Origin: Anaerolinea thermophila UNI-1
Lineage (GTDB): Bacteria; Chloroflexota; Anaerolineae; Anaerolineales; Anaerolineaceae
NCBI RefSeq assembly: GCF_000199675.1
Contig: NC_014960.1
Coordinates: 3,100,001-3,164,000 of the forward strand
Length of the DNA stretch: 64,000 nucleotides
Reading direction: 5' to 3'
Below are positions 35,546 through 46,401 of this stretch, piece after piece. Made by a program: the position numbers and the translations under genes. Every line of letters starts with the position of its first letter. The stretch's first letter is position 1. The notes below the pieces were generated by a model that saw nothing but the letters and a program-made list of their open reading frames with translations, had not been told where the DNA came from and did not search any database.

Positions 35546-36202
35546 TCAGATTTGAGCAATTTCCTCCGGGTCGAAGATGACCTCTTCTTTCCCGGCAAGT
35601 TTTTCGTTGATTTTGCGCACCACCAGGTCTAAATGACGGGGGTGCGCAACGTAATTTAAGTGGTCGGCAGGCACGGTGAGCACCGGGCAGAGGGTAAAGG
35701 TCTCAATCCAGTGCTCGTAGAGGTCATTGAGCGCCTCAAGATATTCGCGGGAGATGCCACGCTCGTACTCGCGGTTGCGCTGAGCAATGCGCTCCATGAG
35801 GGTTTCGGGGCGCGCGCGCAGGTAAATCACCAGATCGGGCGGGGGCAGGAATTCCACAATGCCCTGATAGAGGGCACGGTAGGTGGCGTAATCGCGCTCA
35901 TTCAGGTAGCCCTGGCGGTAGAGGTTGGCGGCAAAAATCTCGGCATCCTCATACACCGAACGATCCTGCACCACCGAGCCTGGGAAGAGGATAATCTGAC
36001 GGTGAATTTGCAGACGGTTGGCAAGGAAGAACACCTGCGAGTGAAAACCCCACGCCGCCATGTTTTGATAGAAATCCGGGAGATACGGGTTGCGCGCCTC
36101 GGGCTCGTAAAAGGGCTGCCAGCCCAGTTTGGCGCACAGCAGTTTAACCAGCGTAGATTTTCCCACACCAATATTTCCCGCTACGGTGATATAGCGTTTC
36201 AT
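35546..36202 (-). CDS. Deoxynucleoside kinase
   Basis: The 218-residue protein has the P-loop GNIGVGKST, the substrate-binding YEPEARNPYL segment, the DRSVYEDAEIF motif (equivalent of the ERS catalytic region) and the LID Arg-rich RNREYERGIS. This is the dCK/dGK family, which salvages deoxynucleosides by 5' phosphorylation; whether it prefers dA, dG or dC cannot be told. A clear AAAAGGAGGG ribosome site precedes ATG 36202. It follows the DsbA-like gene on the same strand after a terminator. Confidence 0.88.
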   Translation of the reverse strand: MKRYITVAGNIGVGKSTLVKLLCAKLGWQPFYEPEARNPYLPDFYQNMAAWGFHSQVFFLANRLQIHRQIILFPGSVVQDRSVYEDAEIFAANLYRQGYLNERDYATYRALYQGIVEFLPPPDLVIYLRARPETLMERIAQRNREYERGISREYLEALNDLYEHWIETFTLCPVLTVPADHLNYVAHPRHLDLVVRKINEKLAGKEEVIFDPEEIAQI

Positions 36203-36230
36203 CGCATCCCTCCTTTTCGATGTACGGCAA

Positions 36231-36262
36231 AAGAAAAGGGCGCCTGCCCGCGCGCCCTAACG
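36231..36262 (-). terminator. Rho-independent terminator of the DsbA-like gene
   Basis: The stem AGGGCGC/GCGCCCT (overlapping the last codon of the gene) is followed on the minus strand by TTTCTTTT. Confidence 0.75.
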
Positions 36263-36997
36263 GGGAATTTCCCCGTTGAGTTCCATTTGAATGACCTGCC
36301 TGAAGACTTCATAAGGCTGGGCGCCAATCAGCGCCAGACCGTTGATGAAAAAGGTCGGAGTGGATTGCACACCCAAATCGGCGGCGTAGGCGTAATCGGC
36401 TTCCACCTCGTCCTTGTAGCGATTCTCATCCAGGCACTGGGTGAAAGCCGTCATCTCCAACCCCACCTGCTTGCCGATTTCTTCAAAAGCCGCACGGCTG
36501 TATCCGCCCTCATAGGTAAACAGCCCGTCATGGTATTCCCAGTACTTGCCCTGTTCTCCGGCGCAGTTGGCGGCATTGGCAGAAGGGGCAGCATTGGCGT
36601 GCAAGCCGTAAAGGGGAAAATCGCGGTACACCAGGCGCACCTGACCGCCAAATTCTTCCTGAATGCGGGGCCAGACCTCCAGATGCCATTTGCGGCAGAA
36701 GGGGCATTCGTAATCGCTGAACTCGATGATGGTGATGGGCGCATCGGCGGGGCCGAAGGCAGGGTCGTCATCCACCGGCACATCGTAACGCTGTACCTGC
36801 TGAGGAACGTCCACGGCCTGGTTGGACTGCGCCAGTTGATTTTTCAGGGAATTGACTTCTTTTTGCAACGGCACGGCAAAGGCAAAATACGCCACCGCAA
36901 AGCCCAGGGCAAAGGCAACGGGCAGGGTGTACAGCCAGCGGAGGTTGCGGCGTGGTGCCGCGTTCGATACCTCTAAGGGATTCAGTTGCTCTTCCAT
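36257..36997 (-). CDS. Membrane-anchored DsbA-family thiol oxidoreductase
   Basis: The 246-residue protein has one N-terminal membrane helix (about 21-43) and a thioredoxin fold of the DsbA/Thioredoxin_4 type with the active site CPFC in FSDYECPFCRKWH, the cis-Pro loop GVQSTPTFFING and an inserted helical region. It should lie outside the membrane and form or isomerise disulfides. The start has no ribosome site; TATAAT ends six bases upstream, again the leaderless geometry. Confidence 0.9.
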   Translation of the reverse strand: MEEQLNPLEVSNAAPRRNLRWLYTLPVAFALGFAVAYFAFAVPLQKEVNSLKNQLAQSNQAVDVPQQVQRYDVPVDDDPAFGPADAPITIIEFSDYECPFCRKWHLEVWPRIQEEFGGQVRLVYRDFPLYGLHANAAPSANAANCAGEQGKYWEYHDGLFTYEGGYSRAAFEEIGKQVGLEMTAFTQCLDENRYKDEVEADYAYAADLGVQSTPTFFINGLALIGAQPYEVFRQVIQMELNGEIPR

Positions 36998-37394
36998 GGC
37001 TTGATTATACCATCGGGATGGGGTGTTCTCATAACGAGCGGCAAAAACAGGATGGAGAAGAGCGAAAAAATGCCCATCCTCTGAGAACAGGGGGCAGGGA
37101 TATCCTGCCTGATCCTGTCCATCTCGGTTACTTCGTCCCGCATGGATTGATTGGCTTCACCCGCCATCCACCCAACAGAGATTCATCGAGCGTCTCAGGC
37201 GGCAATCATGGCTCTGTTCACAACAGCAGTCGAAACATTACGGAAACGAGGCAATATCCCAACAGGCAAAGAAAGAAAAGCCAAAGGAATGAGAGAGCAA
37301 CTGTGACAAGGGGATTAGGGGTCCTGTGCCATTTATCCATAACAGAATATTTACAAAATCAGTAGAAGCCCTCAGCCGCGCCCCCCGAACGGGG
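36998..37394. other. Non-coding region between the DsbA-like gene and the old end of the CRISPR array
   Basis: About 400 bp with no convincing gene on either strand. It holds the promoter of the DsbA-like gene at 37004-37009, an inverted repeat GGCAGG/CCTGCC near 37095-37111 and a T6 run on the minus strand near 37064-37069, which could end the long array transcript arriving from the right. The rest is unremarkable. Confidence 0.4.
37004..37009 (-). promoter_or_regulatory. -10 box of the DsbA-like gene, leaderless geometry
   Basis: A perfect TATAAT on the minus strand ends six bases before ATG 36997, with no ribosome site between. Confidence 0.5.
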
Positions 37395-37716
37395 GTATCC
37401 ACGAACGGATCGAGGGGGGTGCTGGCTCGGCAGGCTCGCCAACCGCCTTTTGCCAGAGTTTCAGCCGCGCCCCCCGAACGGGGGGTATCCACTAACGGAT
37501 CGAGGGGGGTGCAACGCGAAGCAATTTGTTTAAGAGTTGCATGAAATATTCAGTTTCAGTATCCACTAACGGATCGAGGGGGGTGCTGGCTCGGCAAGCT
37601 CGCCAACCGCCTTTTGCCAGAGTTTCAGCCGCGCCCCCCGAACGGGGGGTATCCACTAACGGATCGAGGGGGGTGCAACCCCGGCGGGGGCGTGGATTGA
37701 AAGCGACAAAAAAAAC
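37395..37716 (-). repeat. Degenerate, rearranged old end of the CRISPR array
   Basis: Four irregular repeats precede the regular array. The one at 37395-37422 lacks the GTTTCAG part, has CGAAC instead of CTAAC and ends at GTGC. The copies at 37458-37515 and 37622-37679 are split after GTTTCAG by a 21-bp insert whose core is the palindrome CCCCCCGAACGGGGGG. The copy at 37553-37586 lacks the final AAC. The spacer TGGCTCGGCA...TTTTGCCAGA appears twice with one base different. The next spacer (37680-37716) contains GCGGGGGCGTGGATTGAAA, which looks like the 3' part of a type I-C repeat. The decay fits the leader-distal end. Confidence 0.85.
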
Positions 37717-40700
37717 GTTTCAGTATCCACTAACGGATCGAGGGGGGTGCAACCGACGGAACAAAGGAAATCCCTGCGGCGGAAATCAAGTTTCAGTATC
37801 CACTAACGGATCGAGGGGGGTGCAACGACTGAACCGATTTGCCATCGGCTCAGTCAGAATGCGTTTCAGTATCCACTAACGGATCGAGGGGGGTGCAACT
37901 CCCCCAGGCGTGCCACCTGGGGGGGGGCGTGACAAAGTTTCAGTATCCACTAACGGATCGAGGGGGGTGCAACGTTTGGCGGGGATTTCCTTCGCGCCAT
38001 CGAGGACGAGTTTCAGTATCCACTAACGGATCGAGGGGGGTGCAACTATGTGTAAAAGAAAATCCACTGAGTAATCAACTCAGGTTTCAGTATCCACTAA
38101 CGGATCGAGGGGGGTGCAACGCCGTAGTGGCGTGGGTGACAGCCGCCATTGAATTCGTACTGGTTTCAGTATCCACTAACGGATCGAGGGGGGTGCAACT
38201 GAGTGTGTGTTCCGTGTCTATCTCCCTTGAGCATGTTTCAGTATCCACTAACGGATCGAGGGGGGTGCAACAGCCTCCCGGCAATGGTAGCACAGCGCCT
38301 TTTCCTGTTTCAGTATCCACTAACGGATCGAGGGGGGTGCAACGGTTTGTATCCGCGCCAATCACAACTTGGAGTTCAGGTTTCAGTATCCACTAACGGA
38401 TCGAGGGGGGTGCAACCCGTGACGACGATGCCGTCGTTTTCACTGAGCTGACCGTTTCAGTATCCACTAACGGATCGAGGGGGGTGCAACTCAACTCCTG
38501 TTTCGCAGTACTCAGCCGTTTTTTTTTGGTTTCAGTATCCACTAACGGATCGAGGGGGGTGCAACACAGGTAGGATTTCAAGCCCCTCACGCAGCAGAGG
38601 GTTTCAGTATCCACTAACGGATCGAGGGGGGTGCAACACCATGCCCTGATTGCATCAAAAAATCATCTTTCCGTTTCAGTATCCACTAACGGATCGAGGG
38701 GGGTGCAACGGAGACTAAGGCTGTCGACTGGGCATGGCATCTCAGCGTTTCAGTATCCACTAACGGATCGAGGGGGGTGCAACAAAGAGCTGCTGACCTG
38801 TATCGCGTTGAACAAGCGGTTTCAGTATCCACTAACGGATCGAGGGGGGTGCAACGCTTTGTGTTACCACTGCAGGGAGGCTCATTATGTGTTTCAGTAT
38901 CCACTAACGGATCGAGGGGGGTGCAACGGTCAGAACAAAAGATGACCTGAAGAAAGCCGCTGTGTTTCAGTATCCACTAACGGATCGAGGGGGGTGCAAC
39001 ACATCACTGTTTCAATGCCCTCCCCCGCGTCGAGGGGGTTTCAGTATCCACTAACGGATCGAGGGGGGTGCAACCCAGCAATAAGAGTGGCACTTGTCGC
39101 ACCAGCCGTCATGTTTCAGTATCCACTAACGGATCGAGGGGGGTGCAACCTGCGAGCGCAGGAGGACCTGTTGTACGCCAAAAAAGTTTCAGTATCCACT
39201 AACGGATCGAGGGGGGTGCAACGCAATTCCAATTGAGTTCAAATAGGAGGTGAATTAGTTTCAGTATCCACTAACGGATCGAGGGGGGTGCAACAAGTCG
39301 AGGGATTCCTGAGTGAAATCCCGCCAGTTCTTGGTTTCAGTATCCACTAACGGATCGAGGGGGGTGCAACTGATAAACAAGCAGAAGATTTACACTGTGA
39401 CCGAGTGTTTCAGTATCCACTAACGGATCGAGGGGGGTGCAACGGAACTGCTGGAGGATGACGATGTCATCCTCTTGGAGTTTCAGTATCCACTAACGGA
39501 TCGAGGGGGGTGCAACCTTGCCCTGGGCAAGCATGCCCTATTCGTGATTAGACCGTTTCAGTATCCACTAACGGATCGAGGGGGGTGCAACATTACGGTC
39601 GCACGGATTTCAGCAATCCGCGATGATGAGTTTCAGTATCCACTAACGGATCGAGGGGGGTGCAACCTGTGCTTTACCCTGACCGTTCATACACCTCGCC
39701 TGTTTCAGTATCCACTAACGGATCGAGGGGGGTGCAACTCTACAGCATCTGCGTAACGCAGCGAGACCTCCGGTGTTTCAGTATCCACTAACGGATCGAG
39801 GGGGGTGCAACTTTCCGTCATACTGGGGAAATCCTCCCCAGTATGAGTTTCAGTATCCACTAACGGATCGAGGGGGGTGCAACACAACGCCAGTTGTCCC
39901 TTCACTGGGACAACTGCAGGGTTTCAGTATCCACTAACGGATCGAGGGGGGTGCAACTGTGTTCCGTCAAATGGGGTAACTGCCTCCAGATAGAGTTTCA
40001 GTATCCACTAACGGATCGAGGGGGGTGCAACTTTTGTATCGCGCGCGCTTCAAGCTGTTGACCAACCGTTTCAGTATCCACTAACGGATCGAGGGGGGTG
40101 CAACAACGAAGAGAAGGAATATCACGATAAACATCATCAGTTTCAGTATCCACTAACGGATCGAGGGGGGTGCAACAGAATGCGCAGTACGTAGAGCAGG
40201 CGAAAGCTGCAATGTTTCAGTATCCACTAACGGATCGAGGGGGGTGCAACCGATGCGATGGCAGCGGGAGAATCAATCAAGCTCAAGGTTTCAGTATCCA
40301 CTAACGGATCGAGGGGGGTGCAACCCAAGAGGTGGTCACTGTTTGCGGACGGGCCTAGGAGTTTCAGTATCCACTAACGGATCGAGGGGGGTGCAACGAC
40401 GTAAGAGCGAAACGGGCTGGTACGAAGTAGAAGGTTTCAGTATCCACTAACGGATCGAGGGGGGTGCAACTGGAACGCTTCCAATCCTGGAGAGGGCTTG
40501 GCCCTCGTTTCAGTATCCACTAACGGATCGAGGGGGGTGCAACCCTGCGAGCGCAGGAGGACCTGCTGTCCAAAAAAGGTTTCAGTATCCACTAACGGAT
40601 CGAGGGGGGTGCAACCAAGGTTACACAGTTGAAAAGAAAAAAGGAGGAAAAAGTTTCAGTATCCACTAACGGATCGAGGGGGGTGCAACAGCGGATATAT

Positions 40701-43700
40701 CGGGGAGGGCGCGGCCCTGTCATTTGTGTTTCAGTATCCACTAACGGATCGAGGGGGGTGCAACATTCGCCGATGTTGATAAACCTGAAGGTACAAACTG
40801 GTTTCAGTATCCACTAACGGATCGAGGGGGGTGCAACTGGTACGAGGTTGCGGAAGACCAGCAGGAAGACCAGCGTTTCAGTATCCACTAACGGATCGAG
40901 GGGGGTGCAACATTGGGATCAGTGCAGATGTCTATAGACCTCTACGTGTTTCAGTATCCACTAACGGATCGAGGGGGGTGCAACAGGTGGCTCATAAGAC
41001 ACGTATTATCAAATCTTTAGAGTTTCAGTATCCACTAACGGATCGAGGGGGGTGCAACATGAAAGAGTTAAGTACTGAAGTTGTTCCTGAATTGTTTCAG
41101 TATCCACTAACGGATCGAGGGGGGTGCAACCCCATGATCTACTGCTCGCCGCGAATCATCAAAGAGGTTTCAGTATCCACTAACGGATCGAGGGGGGTGC
41201 AACTTGACGCGCGTTGACAACTCCGCAATCTGACGTTGCGTTTCAGTATCCACTAACGGATCGAGGGGGGTGCAACACTGGTACATCTGGCAGAAGACCA
41301 ACACAACGAACGTTTCAGTATCCACTAACGGATCGAGGGGGGTGCAACTCAGACATGAGAATTTAGGTGGTACTGTGGTCGCTGTTTCAGTATCCACTAA
41401 CGGATCGAGGGGGGTGCAACCATATAACCCAAAGCATGGTAACAAAGTCGAGGTGAGTTTCAGTATCCACTAACGGATCGAGGGGGGTGCAACGTTTTTT
41501 CAGAAACATCCCCCTTACCGTGTCGAGGGTTTCAGTATCCACTAACGGATCGAGGGGGGTGCAACTGTCGTTGCAGTGAGAGATTAGAGACGCGCTCTTC
41601 CGCGTTTCAGTATCCACTAACGGATCGAGGGGGGTGCAACCACCGGGATTGATCATGAAAGACGATTACAACAATATGTTTCAGTATCCACTAACGGATC
41701 GAGGGGGGTGCAACAAGCTCCTCTCGCAGGAGAATTTCGGTAGCACTGAGTTTCAGTATCCACTAACGGATCGAGGGGGGTGCAACCCGGTATTTGCGGT
41801 GCGAAAGCACGAGCACCAGTCTGTTTCAGTATCCACTAACGGATCGAGGGGGGTGCAACGGAGCATTTCGGCGCTACAGAAGGCCGTGAGCTGAAAGGTT
41901 TCAGTATCCACTAACGGATCGAGGGGGGTGCAACAGCCGATAGGCACTTTTTTGAATTTGATATCCTCAGTTTCAGTATCCACTAACGGATCGAGGGGGG
42001 TGCAACAGCCAATCTGGTAAAGACGCTGTCTACCAGAGTGAGTTTCAGTATCCACTAACGGATCGAGGGGGGTGCAACGCAAAGCGGCTTTGTGGAATTC
42101 TCTGCGCTCAGAGAGGTTTCAGTATCCACTAACGGATCGAGGGGGGTGCAACAAGGAAATCAAAAAATTTGCCCGTGACTACAATGAGGGTTTCAGTATC
42201 CACTAACGGATCGAGGGGGGTGCAACCTGCCCATGCCCGACGACGCAGTCGTCGTCCTTGACGTTTCAGTATCCACTAACGGATCGAGGGGGGTGCAACA
42301 GGTCTGGGGCGTTTATGACCGTCTTGACCCTGGAGGTTTCAGTATCCACTAACGGATCGAGGGGGGTGCAACCTTACTGGTATGCGCAGTCGCCGCTGGT
42401 TACCTTCGGTTTCAGTATCCACTAACGGATCGAGGGGGGTGCAACAAAAGGCGGGATGAAAACCCGCCTGGATAGTGGAAGTTTCAGTATCCACTAACGG
42501 ATCGAGGGGGGTGCAACTAATCCACATCCCCAGGTTCGAAGCAAACACCTTATGTTTCAGTATCCACTAACGGATCGAGGGGGGTGCAACAGCGCGCGTT
42601 TTTCCGCAGGTACTTTGCCTACACCCGTTTCAGTATCCACTAACGGATCGAGGGGGGTGCAACTTTTAGGGTCGGCAGTGTCCGGCTCGTCGAGAAAGAG
42701 TTTCAGTATCCACTAACGGATCGAGGGGGGTGCAACGCCCGGCAAAGCGAGTGACGCTAATTTCCGTAATGGTTTCAGTATCCACTAACGGATCGAGGGG
42801 GGTGCAACGAAAGGGGCGCCCCGTGTTCATCGCTGGAACCCTCAAGTTTCAGTATCCACTAACGGATCGAGGGGGGTGCAACAATGCCCATTCTTTTTCT
42901 TCCTCAACGTAAGCCAGCAAGTTTCAGTATCCACTAACGGATCGAGGGGGGTGCAACCTTGTGTAATGGTAAGGGATGTAATCGGGGCAATCAAAAGTTT
43001 CAGTATCCACTAACGGATCGAGGGGGGTGCAACTAAGCCGGTCAAGGCGAAAATCACTGAGGGTTTATGGGTTTCAGTATCCACTAACGGATCGAGGGGG
43101 GTGCAACTGTCGAGGTCGGAACTCTGGACGATGTGCGACGATGTTTCAGTATCCACTAACGGATCGAGGGGGGTGCAACGGTTCGGGACCGGGTTCATGC
43201 TGATGCGTCCTCGATGTTTCAGTATCCACTAACGGATCGAGGGGGGTGCAACAGGTCCCGCCGAATCCGGCTTGACGTTTCTTGATGATGTTTCAGTATC
43301 CACTAACGGATCGAGGGGGGTGCAACCTGCAGCAGTTCCAAATCCAGAACTGCTGCTAGCAAGTGTTTCAGTATCCACTAACGGATCGAGGGGGGTGCAA
43401 CGCGGCAAGGAAGTTGCCGTCATACTTTGAGGAATAGTTTCAGTATCCACTAACGGATCGAGGGGGGTGCAACGTCGTGATTTTGGACGGTATCGAGGTC
43501 GGCACGGTGTTTCAGTATCCACTAACGGATCGAGGGGGGTGCAACCCATGTCAGGTACCGTAGTACACAAAACTGAAATTGTTTCAGTATCCACTAACGG
43601 ATCGAGGGGGGTGCAACAGTGTAGGGCGCCCTCACTCATTCTGACATGTCTTGGTTTCAGTATCCACTAACGGATCGAGGGGGGTGCAACGGCTTACGCT

Positions 43701-46252
43701 TATGCGTCAACAGTGTCCGTTCCGTTGTTTCAGTATCCACTAACGGATCGAGGGGGGTGCAACTGAAATCGTTAATTTGATGAGAATCAACAAAACAATG
43801 TTTCAGTATCCACTAACGGATCGAGGGGGGTGCAACTAGATAATTACGTAGGCTGGCAACTCTGGCGGAATAGTTTCAGTATCCACTAACGGATCGAGGG
43901 GGGTGCAACCTTGAAAGGCTTCAGTCAGTACGGGATCGAACTGACGTTTCAGTATCCACTAACGGATCGAGGGGGGTGCAACGACGGCATAGAGGATGAT
44001 TCTGCCGTAATTAGAAAAAGTTTCAGTATCCACTAACGGATCGAGGGGGGTGCAACCCAGAGGGGTCGACAACGTTATTACAGACTCTTCAAGTTTCAGT
44101 ATCCACTAACGGATCGAGGGGGATGCAACACTGAGCTCGCTCTCCGGAACACCGAATTTAGCACTGTTTCAGTATCCACTAACGGATCGAGGGGGATGCA
44201 ACGGGTAATAGAGAGGATTGCCCTTAATCTCGAATATCGTTTCAGTATCCACTAACGGATCGAGGGGGATGCAACCGTAGGGGGTATCGTGTATTACAAG
44301 TTGTTGAGGATGGTTTCAGTATCCACTAACGGATCGAGGGGGATGCAACGTGAAACGTATCGGGTTTGATTTACCTGTTTTCGGTGTTTCAGTATCCACT
44401 AACGGATCGAGGGGGATGCAACTGCCTCAGCAATGGTGCGACTACGATGCCGAGAAGGTTTCAGTATCCACTAACGGATCGAGGGGGATGCAACTACAAA
44501 TCCGTCAAGAATTTGACTTCATCGCACAGGTGTTTCAGTATCCACTAACGGATCGAGGGGGATGCAACTCCTGGCGATTTTCAAAGACGAAGCCGAGTGC
44601 CGCGGTTTCAGTATCCACTAACGGATCGAGGGGGATGCAACGGGAACAAGGAACGCGAAACTGCGTACAAATTTCTGAGTTTCAGTATCCACTAACGGAT
44701 CGAGGGGGATGCAACTCCAAAAAAACAGCAATTGCTACCGTGAAAGTTAAAGGTTTCAGTATCCACTAACGGATCGAGGGGGATGCAACCTGATGGGACT
44801 TCCTGGCATCGGACTGGAGCGGGCGGTTTCAGTATCCACTAACGGATCGAGGGGGATGCAACGTCGCAGCACTAGTAAAACTCGGCGAAGCGTTCGCCGC
44901 GGGTTTCAGTATCCACTAACGGATCGAGGGGGATGCAACTCGTCCCCAAAACACTTGACAATTAGTACCGTATGGTTTCAGTATCCACTAACGGATCGAG
45001 GGGGATGCAACACGGTTGCCACAGAGCAACCGCATGCAAGTTGCTGTTTCAGTATCCACTAACGGATCGAGGGGGATGCAACAATGGGCATCAATTGTCC
45101 TGCCCAGCATCCGCGATCTGTTTCAGTATCCACTAACGGATCGAGGGGGATGCAACGCCAACGCCTTTTTCAAGTACGCAGAACCACGATGGTTTCAGTA
45201 TCCACTAACGGATCGAGGGGGATGCAACGTCAGCACCTTAAAAATCTGATAGACTAGAAAGGAGTTTCAGTATCCACTAACGGATCGAGGGGGATGCAAC
45301 CCTGTCCAGAGAGTCGAGCATCCAGCACCTCGCGAAGTTTCAGTATCCACTAACGGATCGAGGGGGATGCAACATATTGTTGCTTCCGCCGCCAGCGCCC
45401 TCGGACGTCTGTTTCAGTATCCACTAACGGATCGAGGGGGATGCAACAGAGATTGCCCCCCTACCAGAAGAGGGGGAAAGATGTTTCAGTATCCACTAAC
45501 GGATCGAGGGGGATGCAACTTGGCCTTCCTGGTCGGTGACGGCAACACTAAACGTCGTTTCAGTATCCACTAACGGATCGAGGGGGATGCAACTGCTTAC
45601 CTACTTCTTCACGCCTGTCCCACGAGAGTAGTTTCAGTATCCACTAACGGATCGAGGGGGATGCAACGTTCCTCCGCTACCCGAACACGTGGAACCCAAA
45701 ACAGTTTCAGTATCCACTAACGGATCGAGGGGGATGCAACCTCGGCGGAGGGCGCGCGGTTTACACTGGACCAATGTTTCAGTATCCACTAACGGATCGA
45801 GGGGGATGCAACTGGAGTGGCTCTATGGCGAGTATGACGCTATACAGAGTTTCAGTATCCACTAACGGATCGAGGGGGATGCAACGAGATTACTCCCTTC
45901 TCGCAAATTTTCGAGATTAAGTTTCAGTATCCACTAACGGATCGAGGGGGATGCAACATCGGAGGTCCACCCTGTCAGGCGCACAGCCGTTTAGGTTTCA
46001 GTATCCACTAACGGATCGAGGGGGATGCAACGAATTTGCGCGGTGTGTAGAGGAAGCCCAACCCGAAGTTTCAGTATCCACTAACGGATCGAGGGGGATG
46101 CAACTACCCCAATATCGCTTACCCACGAGCGGGCGAACTTTGGTTTCAGTATCCACTAACGGATCGAGGGGGATGCAACCAAATCGCACCTTCAAAAAGA
46201 CCTGTGTTGGAAAAAGTTTCAGTATCCACTAACGGATCGAGGGGGATGCAAC
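37717..46252 (-). CRISPR. Large CRISPR array, about 117 regular repeats
   Basis: By hand count there are 117 repeats of 37 bp, reading on the plus strand GTTTCAGTATCCACTAACGG then ATCGAGGGGGGTGCAAC, with spacers mostly of 34-40 bases (unit 72-79). The repeat reverse complement ends in ACTGAAAC, the usual crRNA handle orientation, and the AT-rich leader and cas genes lie on the right, so the array is read on the minus strand and the newest spacers are at the right. Repeats 1-87 (from the left) have GGGGGGTGCAAC; from the repeat starting at 44093 on, all 30 have GGGGGATGCAAC. Many spacers contain internal inverted repeats. Open frames across the array (VSTNGSRGVQ-type repeats) are artefacts. 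Confidence 0.98.
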
Positions 46253-46401
46253 CGCATTTTCTGCGTCCATTATACCCTATTTGTGGGGGAAAAGCATATG
46301 GTTCCCCCACATTTCTGGCATTTTTTCTGTTTTCATTTTTTCCTATTTCGCAAATCAATTTTTGCTTAAAAAACTGGGGGATTTGCGAAAAATTCCGGTG
46401 A
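46253..46401 (-). promoter_or_regulatory. CRISPR leader with two long inverted repeats and promoter
   Basis: The 149-bp AT-rich stretch between the first (newest) repeat and cas4 is the leader. It contains TATAAT (46269-46274, minus strand), placed so that transcription would start about ten bases before the repeat. It also holds two perfect inverted repeats: TGTGGGGGAA/TTCCCCCACA (46282-46291 with 46302-46311) and TTTCGCAAATC/GATTTGCGAAA (46346-46356 with 46380-46390). These may bind a protein needed for spacer integration or transcription. Confidence 0.75.

Noticed and set aside
36952..37365. A 137-codon open frame left of the array.
   Set aside because: It starts inside the DsbA-like gene on the opposite strand, has no ribosome site and no recognisable pattern.
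37500..46250. Many open reading frames of 60-185 codons across the array, on both strands, with repeated VSTNGSRGVQ, FQYPLTDRGG and CTPLDPLVDTET segments.
   Set aside because: They are translations of the CRISPR repeat in different frames, with variable spacer-encoded parts and no ribosome sites; not genes.
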